A model generated the notes under the pieces. It worked only from the letters and a program-made list of their open reading frames with translations, was not told the DNA's origin and searched no databases. From contig NW_026960614.1 in the NCBI RefSeq assembly GCF_021018805.1, forward strand, positions 868,001 through 932,000: DNA of 64,000 nt, read 5' to 3'. A program made the translations under genes and the position numbers. Position 1 is the first letter of the stretch. The number at the start of each line of letters is the position of its first letter. The stretch comes from Prinia subflava. Lineage: Eukaryota; Chordata; Aves; Passeriformes; Cisticolidae. Positions 55,961 to 64,000 of the stretch are shown here, one piece after another.

Positions 55961-56200
55961 GTTTGAAGAGATATGAGAACATAAGACAACTGGAAAAAGG
56001 CTGTGAACCGACTTATGAGAACTGAGCCTTGAATGGATGGAGTGTTCAATGTGTTTAACCTTTTATCATGGTAGAGGGAACTTTTGAGAGTATGTGTGTA
56101 TTTCCTGTTGAAGCTTGTGATTCTTCTGATGTATGTGCCGTGTTTGCTTCAATGCATACGGCGGGCCAAGAACAGAGTTGTCAGAGAAGGATTTTTACTG

Positions 56201-56217
56201 CAAAGAGGAGGGGGAGA
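56201..56217 (+). other. Polypurine tract of provirus E
   Basis: caaagaggagggggaga directly precedes the TG of the 3' LTR. It fixes the plus orientation of LTR-B family members. Confidence 0.8.
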
Positions 56218-57020
56218 TGTTGGAGTCTAGAACATCCCTCTGGCCACCCTGGAGGGTTTGGAGACCGGACAGGGGGGTCTGGGATCTGTACAGGGGGGTC
56301 AGTTAGACCCACACGGATCCCAGGAGGACACTGACTCTGATTCCTGTCCATGGGAGTGAACACTCACATGCAGGAAGAATCACAAATCCTAAGAATTTAA
56401 AATAAGTAGTGGATGGTTTATTATAGAATATAAATATAGAAATTAGGATTCTTAGTATATCGGGCTGAAGAGGCAAGATGGAGGAGTTGGGGAGTGGCCC
56501 CTGTCCTCCTTGTTCTTGCTCTCATCCCCCATCTTGTGCTGAGTTGGGTTTTAGAGATTGGCTTAGAGTAGAACTGACATGTTAGCATAGGTAGTAGGTA
56601 TTGGTACAATTTTGTAAATAAAAAGTACGTTGTGGACGGTGGTTGGGTCAAGGGTACCATACATAAGGTGCAGGGCTCTCTGATCCGCCCCAGTCCGCCG
56701 CGTGTCCTGCTCTGCGGAGATACCTTGCAGAGCTGAGAAAGAACTAAGATAAGGTACCCTGCCAGGGAGGCCTGGCAGAGCTGAAAAAGGACTGAGATAA
56801 TGAAGAATAAACAACCTTGGAAATGTGCACTGGCGGACTCAGCTTGTCGTCTCTACCTCTGGTGTGTAACACTTAGGGCAAAGAGAAGACTGAAAACCTT
56901 ATTACCTCTGGGAACAGCAACCCAGAGGAAACTCCCAGGGAACAGCAACCTTGGGGGAGCCTTAGTACCTTGGGGAACACCAACCCCAAGGAGAATCTCA
57001 GGGAATCAACAACCCTGAGA
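56218..57020 (+). repeat. 3' LTR of provirus E (LTR-B)
   Basis: 803 bp from TGTTGGAGTC to AACCCTGAGA, with AATAAA at 56806-56811. It differs from the 5' LTR at only a few sites. The adjoining sequence is the integrase of the minus-strand ERVL. Confidence 0.9.
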
Positions 57021-58885
57021 GCTCCCAGTTCTTGAAAGAACCCCCACCCAGTGCTTTCAAAGTGGTTTTTAACAATCCATTGTACCTCTCCACTTTACCT
57101 GCAGCTGGTGCATGGTAGGGGATGTGGTACACCCACTCAATGCCATGTTCCCTAGTCCAGGTGTTAATAAGATTATTTTTAAAATGAGTCCCATTGTCTG
57201 ACTCAATCCTCTCAGGAGTACCATGCCTCCAAAGGACCTGCTTTTCAAGGCCCAGGATGGTGTTGCGGGCTGTAGCATGAGACACGGGGTAGGTTTCCAA
57301 CCATCCCGTAGTGGCTTCTACCATGGTTAGTATGTGGCGCTTGCCTTGGCGGGTTTGAGGCAGCGTGATGTAATCAATCTGCCAGGCCTCCCCATACTTG
57401 TACTTGGACCACCGCCCCCCATACCAGAGGGGCTTCACCCGCTTAGCCTGTTTAATGGCAGCACATGTCTCACAGTCATGAATAACCTGAGAAATGCTGT
57501 CCATGGTTAGATCCACCCCTCGGTCTCGTGCCCACTTATAGGTGGCATCTCTACCCTGGTGGCCTGAGGCATCATGGGCCCATCGTGCTAGGAACAGCTC
57601 TCCTTTGTGCTCCCAGTCAAGATCTATCTTCAACTCCCCTATCTTTGCAGCCTGATCTACCTGCTGATTGTTCTGCTGCTCCTCATTAGCTCTGCTTCTA
57701 GGGACATGGGTATCTACATGGTGAACCTTCACAGGTAGTTTCTCTAACCGGGTAGCGATGTCTTTCCATTCTTCAGCAGCCCAAATTGGTTTTCCTCTGC
57801 GCTGCCAGTTCGCCTCCTTCCATCTCTTCAGCCATCCCCACAGAGCATTGGCTACCATCCAGGAATCAGTATAAAGGTAAAGTTTTGGCCACTTCTCTGC
57901 TTCAGCAATGTCCAGGGCCAACTGAACGGCTTTGAGCTCCGCAAGTTGACTCGATCCACCTTCTCCTTCGATAGCTTGTGCAACTTGTCGTGTGGAGCTC
58001 CATACGGCTGCTTTCCACTTCCGGTTCATCCCCACAAGGCGACAGGAACTATCAGTAAAAAGAACGTAGCATGTGTCTTCTGCCGGCAGTTGGTTATATG
58101 GTGGAGCTTCTTCAGCACGGGTCACTTGCTGTTCTCCCTCTTCACCAGTGAGACTGAAGCTTTCACCCTCAGGCCAATTTGTAATTACCTCCAAAATCCC
58201 AGGATGATTTAGTTTCCCAATTTGGGCGCGCTGTGTAATGAGGGCAATCCACTTGCTCCATGTAGCATTGGTGGCATGGTGGGTGGAGGGAACCTTTCCT
58301 CTAAACATCCACCCCAGCACGGGTAGTCGAGGTGCCAGGAAGAGTTGTACCTCGGTACCAATCACTTCTGAAGCAGCTTGGACTCCTTCATACGCAGCCA
58401 AGATTTCTTTCTCCGTTGGGGTGTAGTTGGCTTCAGACCCTCTGTAGCTCCGACTCCAGAATCCCAGTGGTCGGCCTCGGGTCTCACCAGGCACCTTCTG
58501 CCAAAGGCTCCAGGACAGGCCATGGTTCCCGGCTGCAGAGTAGAGCACGTTCTTCACCTCTGGTCCTGTCCTGACTGGGCCAAGGGCTACCGCATGAGCA
58601 ATCTCCTGCTTGATCTGGGCAAAGGCTTGCTGGTGTTCAGGGCCCCAATAGAAATCATTCTTCTTACGGGTAACCAAGTAAAGAGGGCTCCCAATCTGAC
58701 TATATTCAGGAATGTGCATCCTCCAGAAACCTATAGCACCTAAGAAAGCTTGTGTTTCCTTCTTGTTGGTTGGTGAGGACATAGCGGTGATTTTGTTGAT
58801 GACATCAGTAGGAATCTGGCGCCGTCCATCTTGCCACTTCACTCCCAGGAACTGGATCTCCCGAGCAGGTCCCTTAACTTTTCTT
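57021..58885 (-). pseudogene. pol: ERVL RT end, RNase H and integrase frame
   Basis: A frame of about 620 sensible codons. RNase H has YVLFTDSSCR, where Gly of TDGSC is Ser but Asp is kept; AELKAVQLAL with Glu; YTDSWMVANAL with Asp. Integrase has a zinc domain (HDASGHQG and CETCAAIK) and all three acidic residues: WQIDYITLP, ESDNGTHF and GKVERYNGLL. It ends at KNWEL, where provirus E starts. Upstream, the frame is shifted from the RT start at about 58882. Confidence 0.9.
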
Positions 58886-59917
58886 AATGGCAAAGCCAGC
58901 TTCCAGGAGAATTTGGATGATTTTCTCTCCTTTCTCAAACACTTCTGCTGCTGTGTTTCCCCACACAATGATATCATCAATGTATTGTAAATGTTCTGGA
59001 GCCTCACCCTTTTCTAGTGTAGTCTGGATCAGTCCATGACAGATGGTAGAACTGTGCTTCCACCCCTGGGGCAGTCGGTTCCAGGTGTACTGCACGCCCC
59101 TCCAGGTGAAAGCAAACTGAGGCCTGCATTCTGCAGCCAGAGGAATGGAGAAAAACGCATTAGCGATGTCAATTGTGGCATACCACTTTGCTGCCTTGGA
59201 CTCCAGCTCATACTGGAGTTCCAGCATGTCTGGCACAGCGGGGCTCAGTGGTGGAGTCACTTCATTCAAAGCACGGTAATCCACAGTCAATCTCCATTCT
59301 CTTTCAGATTTATGCACAGGCCAGATGGGACTGTTGAAGGGTGAGTGGGTTTTACTAACCACCCCTTGGCTCTCTAACTCTCGAATCATCTTGTGAATGG
59401 GGATCACAGCATCTCGATTCGTTCGATACTGCCGGCGATGCACTGTCGAGGTAGCAACCAGTACTCGTTGCTCTTCTACCTTCAGGAGTCCTACTGCAGA
59501 TGGGTTCTCTGACAGTCCAGGCAAGGTGTTCAATTTCTTAATGTCCTCTGCCTCCACAGCAGCTATTCCAAAAGCCCATCTGAACCCCTTAGGGTCTTTG
59601 TAATAGCCATTCCTGAGATAGTCTATGCCCAGAATACTCGGAGCCTCTGGGCCAGTCACAATCGGATGTTTCTGCCACTCCTTCCCGGTCAGGCTCACCT
59701 TGGCTTCCAACAGGGTCAGTCCTTGTGATCCCCCCGTCACACCAGCAATGGAAATAGGTTCTGTTCCCACATGTTCCGATGGCATTAGGGTACACTGAGA
59801 ACCAGTATCAACCAAAGCTTTATATTTCTGTGGCTCTGATGTGCCAGGCCATAGAACCCATACTGTCCAAAAAACTCGGTTTTCCCTAACCTCTACCTGG
59901 CTAGAGGCAGGGCCTCT
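58874..59917 (-). pseudogene. pol: ERVL protease and RT frame
   Basis: This frame begins right after a TAG (59918-59920) that ends gag in the same frame. Protease has VDTGSQCT with an intact DTG and ends near LGIDYLRNG. RT follows with VVSKTHSPFNSPIWPVHK, VDYRALNEV, TIDIANAFF, LPQGWKHSS and the intact box YIDDIIV. It terminates at a frameshift after GFAIKKS (about 58882). One frameshift separates it from the rest of pol. Confidence 0.9.
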
Positions 59918-61657
59918 CTAAGCCTGGTTATCCTTCTTTCCTGAGACATATGTCTTGGAGGTTCCTTCAAGGGGATCGGACAAGTCGTCGTCATCATTAT
60001 GCCTGACAGTTCGACTACGGGCAACTGGAGCTGCTTCCCTTTTCTTACCTTCCTTCAATTCACGCACCCGTTGTGCCAGAGCAGCAGTAGGCTTCCCATC
60101 CCATCTCCTCATGTTTTCTCCAGACTCACGTAGGAAGAACCACAACTCAGCTCGTGGGGTGTACCTTCTCTCCCCAACAAGGGAACGTCTGCGTTGGATA
60201 CTAGGGCCTCTAATTTGTACAGCTGAGATTTGGAGGAGGTCCTCCTTAATCTCTTCCCTGAGTTTCTTATGACTTTCCTCTATTTTGTCTTCTAATTTCT
60301 GCAGTCGTGTTTCCACAGCTGCAATTCTGGCATGAGTCGGGCCATGTACAGCATCCGCATATGCCCGAAGCTTCTTTGCCATATCGAGCACAGTCTCATA
60401 TATCTCATCTCGCTTCATTATTGCTAGAGCAGAAGCGTATTCAGGTGGCCCAAGGCGCACAAGTTTCCTCCACATTACAGGTGTGCACGGTACGAAGTCC
60501 GGATTCCTAGTTGTTATGTCATCTGAAAAAATGATCTCTACCACTGCCATCTCCCTCAGGCATTGGATCCCCTGTTCTATGGTCTTCTACCGTGTCTGCT
60601 GAATATAGAGGTCATCTGCACACACGTATCTTTGTGCTACGCTGTCCAGGACCCGATCCCAGAGGCTGTGAGGGCTAGCCCTCCTCATCATGCCTTGGTC
60701 GATGACAGGATCATGTGACAGGGATCCTAAATGCCTCGCTTCAGTGCCATCCAGAATGGTAGCCTCCCCTGCCGCATCCCAAAGGCGGACTAGCCAACTA
60801 ATTATAGACTCATCGGGCTGTCGCCTATAATCCTTTCTTAGGCCTCGAAGGTCCTTCAGGGAGAAGGAATCAATATTGGCTCCGGAATCTATGCCACTTG
60901 CTGTGGTCTCTGATGTTGGTGATGGTCCTTCTCTTGGATCATCATCATCCTCCACCCTTCGGTCAGTTTTGCTTTTGCACTTTCCACCTCTTGTATTTGC
61001 AGCAACAGCCATTGGTTGAGGCTTACTCTCTGGTTTAACTACTGGCCTGGAGCCTGGGATGTTTGCTGCAGCCTGAGTGACTGGGACAGTAACTAATTTA
61101 TCTCCCTGTTCCCTTTCCTCTATCTGCTGCCCTACAGTATCTAGCAGGGTGCGATAAGCATGTGCCAGGGCCCAGCTCACTGCAATGATCCTTTCCTCCT
61201 TAGTGTTACCATGGCACCTCTCTTTCAGATACTTTACCACCTCAGCTGGGTTCTGAATTTGTTCAGATGGAAAGTCCCAGACTACAGGGTCAGAAAACTC
61301 CTTTAAAATTTGGCACATATCCTCCCATTTCCCACACCACTCAGAATTCTTCACCCTTGGTTTTACTCCTAAATCAGAAGTTTCACCAGCCCCTCTAGAA
61401 ATCTCAGCCTTCATCTTATATAAACTGCAGACAGTATAAAGAAAGCTTACTAAATTAAATGCCAGAAAGATGGTGTCCTTGGCAGTCAGGGAGAACCAAA
61501 CATTTTCTAATAGAGATGTAAACAATTCGGAGGAGAAGAAGGAAAGCAAAGGCTGAAAAGCCTCCTCCCCTGCTTCTCCCCTAACAGAGTACACAGCCAC
61601 AACCATGAACCATACATTCCTGGAACCGATAACAACATTTTTATAAACCTCTTGCAA
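59918..61657 (-). pseudogene. gag: ERVL gag frame with one stop
   Basis: A single frame from about 61657 to the TAG at 59918-59920, interrupted by one TAG at 60587-60589. The N-terminal part contains WCGKWEDMCQILKEF and, later, the capsid-like SIISWLVRLWDAAGEA. The C-terminal part has a coiled-coil-like stretch (ETRLQKLEDKIEESHKKL) and a basic tail. No zinc knuckle is present, as is usual for ERVL gag. The start codon is uncertain: the 5' end of the open frame has no ATG, and MVVAVYS or MKAEIS are candidates. Confidence 0.78.
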
Positions 61658-61940
61658 ATCATCACAACCAAGCCCAGTCCGATAAATATTCTGGTTAGTG
61701 TCCCTCTGCTACAAAAGCTACGCATTAGGGACAATACCGGAGCTATTTCTGGATAAGAAAATAAACCTAGGGACCACAAAGGTATTAAAACTTCAAAGAA
61801 CCCTAATGACCAGAAATAGAGGCAGGCTTTCACTCCAAATGACATTATAACTTCAAAAAGAGACATACCAATATGCCCACAAAACAACTGAAACCAAAAT
61901 ATTATTCTAATAAAGTTTTTTCCACTTTGTATGGTCAATC
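61658..61940 (-). other. ERVL leader
   Basis: A short leader of about 280 bp between primer site and gag. A frame with hydrophobic stretches is open across it without an ATG; its significance is unclear. Confidence 0.45.
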
Positions 61941-61958
61941 CCCCTGTACGGGCCACCA
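61941..61958 (-). other. Primer-binding site of ERVL
   Basis: Read on the minus strand: tggtggcccgtacagggg, after a tttt spacer from the LTR. Position and form are right for a primer site; the tRNA is not assigned. Confidence 0.6.
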
Positions 61959-61962
61959 AAAA

Positions 61963-62498
61963 TGTTTGTCCTGGTTTAGGACAAATTAGGGGAAAATCTC
62001 CACAACTCCCTCCCCCACCACCGGGTTCGGGAGGAATTTCCTCAGAGGAAAAGTGGAAAAAACTTGTTTATTAAGAAACAACAAAAAAAAGAACCACTCC
62101 CCAACACAAGAAAAACAGTCCGAGATGACAACAAATATTTTCACCAGTCCAAGAGAGGGTGAGCAGTCTCTGCTGGGGAGGGTGCCAAAGCTTCTCTCAG
62201 GTGCAGACTCCGGGGAGGGGGGGGTTCCCTTGACGTTCCCGAATCAGGGCCCGAAGCAGGTCCGATGTCTTCAGGGAAGGGGAGGAAGGAAAGAAGGGGA
62301 AAAACAAAAGCAGAAAAATGGCAAAAAGCAAGCAAAAAAGCAGAAAGCAAGAGAGCAAAGCCAGCAAAGCAGCCAAAAGCAAGCAGCCAGCAAGCCAAAA
62401 GCAAGCAGCCGGGGGAGGGGCTCGGCTATAGACAAAAACTGAGAACATGGGAACAGAAACACACGATTTGGGATACAAAGCATGAAAATGTCCTGTCA
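61963..62498 (-). repeat. 5' LTR of ERVL
   Basis: A 536-bp LTR. On the minus strand it begins TGACAGGACATTTTC at 62498 and ends CAGGACAAACA at 61963. The A-rich part at 62280-62420 encodes chance lysine-rich frames. Its 3' partner is not in the window. Confidence 0.75.
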
Positions 62499-62870
62499 CC
62501 CCAGGAGAATATGCTGGGCTATTATCAGTTTTGATTTGCAAGATGATTTCCAGGACTGCAAAGGCACCTGCAAAGTGACAGCAAATGTCCTTTGCTGATT
62601 CCTCTGTATGACAGGACTCAAACAAAGCACCTGAAAAGGTGTCAATAGAGGAATGAATGTACTTAAGTCTGCCAAACTCAGGGAAGTGAGTAACATCTGT
62701 TTGCCAAATTTGAAGGCTTTCAAGCCCTCTAGGGGTAACACCCCCCTCGAGGGAGGGGAAGGGGTGTCTGGCAGTCTGGGCACACAGCCACAATACTAGC
62801 AGCTTGGCGTGTGGTCAAGTCAAAGGTGCAGGAGAGCTCAACAGCATTCTGGTGAAAAAATGAGTGGCTA
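62499..62870 (-). pseudogene. pol: ERVK F integrase, truncated
   Basis: The minus strand encodes an integrase core with LQIWQTDVTHFPEFGR (first Asp) and LQIKTDNSPAYSPG (second Asp). The zinc domain lies upstream (CAQTARHPFPS). The frame ends at the ERVL insertion, so the third acidic residue and the C-terminus are missing. Confidence 0.85.
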
Positions 62871-62958
62871 AGTTTAGCCTGGGAAAAGCTGTGTGGGAGT
62901 TGAACAGGTAAGGCAAGTAAATCTGCTTGGCGGTTCCCTTCTGCAATAAAACCGGGTT
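62871..62958 (-). pseudogene. pol: ERVK F RNase H C-terminus
   Basis: PGFIAEGNRQADLLA, the end of betaretroviral RNase H, followed by the linker to integrase. It continues from the RNase H part at 63601-64000 on the other side of the solo LTR. Confidence 0.82.
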
Positions 62959-63594
62959 TGTAGAGGTGTGTTAATGAGTTCTTTATATTTTATAAGTTTT
63001 TCTAAGTTCTTTGTAAGATGGTTTGTTCCTTGTACCACCCGTTTTGCCTTCCTGTTAGTTGCCCCTGGAAATCTCCCAGTAACTATTAGTTGTCAATCCT
63101 TTCCCCCCTCCTCCTTGGAGCCTGCCTGTCATCTCAGAGCCTTGCCTCAGAGCTAGAAAGTTCTATCAGGGGCTAGGTTCAGGGAAAAACCCCTCCTCGC
63201 CCTTCTGTGTGGTCCTTGTTTGTGTCAATCACCTTCCTAGCCCCTTCTGTATTGAACCCAATTGGTTGTACCCTTCTCACCACCCTCTGTACCACCCTCC
63301 CATAAAAGGGGGTCCCAAAAAGCCAAAAGTGGCTCAGTCAGAGCAAGTTCTTGGCAGGTGGGGAGGCTCTGCCTAACCCCTCAAATAAACCCCCTTGGAC
63401 TTACTCAGACAGCTCCTCCCTTTATTCTCCGCCATTGTCTGCCCCTTGCCACCTGTGCCCTCAACGTTTTGTCGGAACCAAGACCCACTGGATCAGGTTG
63501 GCTTGCGCTGCTCGCCAGCTGTACCTGCTGCTTGCTGCGGTGCCTGAGCTAGCCTGGGCAGGGCGAGACCGCATTCTGAAAGGCACCAGAGACA
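62959..63594 (+). mobile_element. Solo LTR inside ERVK F RNase H
   Basis: A 636-bp plus-strand LTR from TGTAGAGGTG to CCAGAGACA. The 6-bp duplication CGGGTT flanks it exactly (62953-62958, 63595-63600). It has a TATA-like ataaaagg (63302-63309) and AATAAA (63384-63389). No other copy is in the window. Host coding continues across the duplication. Confidence 0.9.
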
Positions 63595-63600
63595 CGGGTT

Positions 63601-64000
63601 AAGTCATGTGAGACCTAACATGCATAACAAAGTAGGTGTGCTGTCTGGTATCTAAAAGGAAAACAAACTGTTGTAAGCACTGAAACAGTTCCTTGTTGGG
63701 CACATCCTTTAGTACAGCAGCTTCAGCTCTTTGCACAAGTTCTGCAACATAAGCAGAACCTGTTATTAAGTTAAAAGGGGTGACAAATCACTGAAAAGCC
63801 CAGACAACAGCTGCAAATTCAGCAATCTCGGGGGAACCTGATACAGTAGTGACATCCAAATCCCATTGGTTGAGATCAGTGCTCCACCAAAGCAGTACCG
63901 ACTTGTGGGAGCGACCAGATCCATCTGTAAAGACAGTTAGAGCTTGTAATGGGACCTCACTTCTCTTGGGTTGCGGTAGGAGATTAAAGCTGGTTGCCAC
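63601..64000 (-). pseudogene. pol: ERVK F RNase H N-terminal part
   Basis: The first Asp is in FTDGSGRSH and the Glu in PEIAEFAAVVWAF. A TGA (about 63790) follows. The third site reads LITGSAYVAELV, where an Asp is expected in place of the Gly. Another stop lies after HVRSHMT. Both stops and the Asp-to-Gly change make it inactive. The frame runs off the right edge toward RT. Confidence 0.85.

Larger units (their letters stand above)
47975..57020 (+). mobile_element. Non-autonomous provirus 'E' with LTR-B ends
   Basis: Two LTR-B copies in direct orientation, nearly identical by eye, enclose 7.4 kb. A purine tract (caaagaggagggggaga) sits directly before the 3' LTR, so this is a genuine provirus and not two solo LTRs. 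The interior has a GC-rich block (49.56-50.85 kb), a gag remnant (52.1-52.9 kb), a long C-poor AT-rich region (53.0-54.6 kb) and an env remnant (54.85-55.95 kb). No protease, RT or integrase is recognisable. The flanks do not form a target duplication. Confidence 0.8.
57021..62498 (-). mobile_element. ERVL provirus, 3' truncated
   Basis: A minus-strand ERVL with 5' LTR, primer site, gag, protease, RT, RNase H and most of integrase. The integrase C-terminus and 3' LTR are missing because the LTR of provirus E follows at 57020. It is inserted in the integrase of an ERVK on the same strand at 62498/62499. It has the longest intact frames of any element here. Confidence 0.88.
62499..64000 (-). 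mobile_element. ERVK 'F', RNase H to integrase, partial
   Basis: A minus-strand betaretrovirus-like pol, open to the right edge. It carries a solo LTR (62959-63594) between RNase H halves and ends on the left where the ERVL has inserted in integrase. The style of sequence is the same as in ERV A. Confidence 0.85.

Noticed and set aside
47975..57020. Reading the two LTR-B copies as independent solo LTRs
   Set aside because: The purine tract immediately before 56218, the shared orientation and the near identity fit a provirus pair better.
62053..62534. Lysine/alanine-rich ORFs (kqkarkqs type)
   Set aside because: They fall inside the ERVL LTR in an A-rich repetitive part; not a gene.

Overview
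The window is vertebrate nuclear DNA, almost certainly from a bird and most likely a songbird. It contains CR1 LINE fragments, endogenous retroviruses (ERVs) of the avian betaretrovirus-like (ERVK), gammaretrovirus-like (ERV1) and ERVL classes, and the 5' end of one conserved host gene with introns and a CpG-island promoter. No tRNA, rRNA, CRISPR or prokaryotic-style operon was seen.

Left part (1-14.8 kb): the first three coding exons of PABIR2 (FAM122B), a PP2A-B55 regulator, lie on the minus strand (exon 1 14295-14410, exon 2 10988-11066, exon 3 2120-2176). Splice sites and frame are intact over 84 codons; later exons lie beyond the left edge. Intron 2 carries a 2.9-kb shrunken provirus (4815-7680, TSD TTGGAC) and a solo LTR (9314-10119, TSD TGGG).

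Middle-left (14.8-28.4 kb): LTR fragments, a CR1 piece, a near-perfect inverted repeat (about 16.49-16.95 kb), an ERVL-type LTR (17193-18558), a minus-strand gammaretrovirus-like ERV ('D', about 18.56-24.79 kb) split by a solo LTR, another LTR (25164-26317), and a CR1 retaining ORF1 esterase and ORF2 endonuclease remnants.

Centre (28.4-47.97 kb): a nested tower. Plus-strand betaretrovirus-like provirus 'A' (from 28398) carries a solo LTR in gag (TSD AAGCAT), an inverted solo LTR in protease (TSD ATCG), and a complete gag-only provirus 'B' in reverse transcriptase (33707-38007, TSD CTGTTT). B itself carries a solo LTR (TSD GCGG). A is cut in integrase by a gammaretrovirus-like provirus 'C' (39770-46550), whose right side abuts a second CR1 and then an LTR fragment.

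Right part (47.97-64 kb): provirus 'E' (47975-57020) has two very similar LTRs around a 7.4-kb interior with only gag and env remnants, a GC-rich block, paired hairpins, a CTCF-like motif and a C-poor tract. Its right end cuts a minus-strand ERVL (57021-62498) that keeps long gag and pro-pol frames. That ERVL sits in the integrase of another minus-strand ERVK, which holds a solo LTR (62959-63594, TSD CGGGTT) and runs off the right edge.

Only PABIR2 looks like a working gene. All retroviral frames carry stops, frameshifts, active-site changes or truncations. The nested ERV density fits a female-specific (W) or other low-recombination region; this is inference. Two recurring LTR families help order events: family 'LTR-A' (about 440 bp, 6-bp TSDs) and family 'LTR-B' (about 806 bp, 4-bp TSDs).
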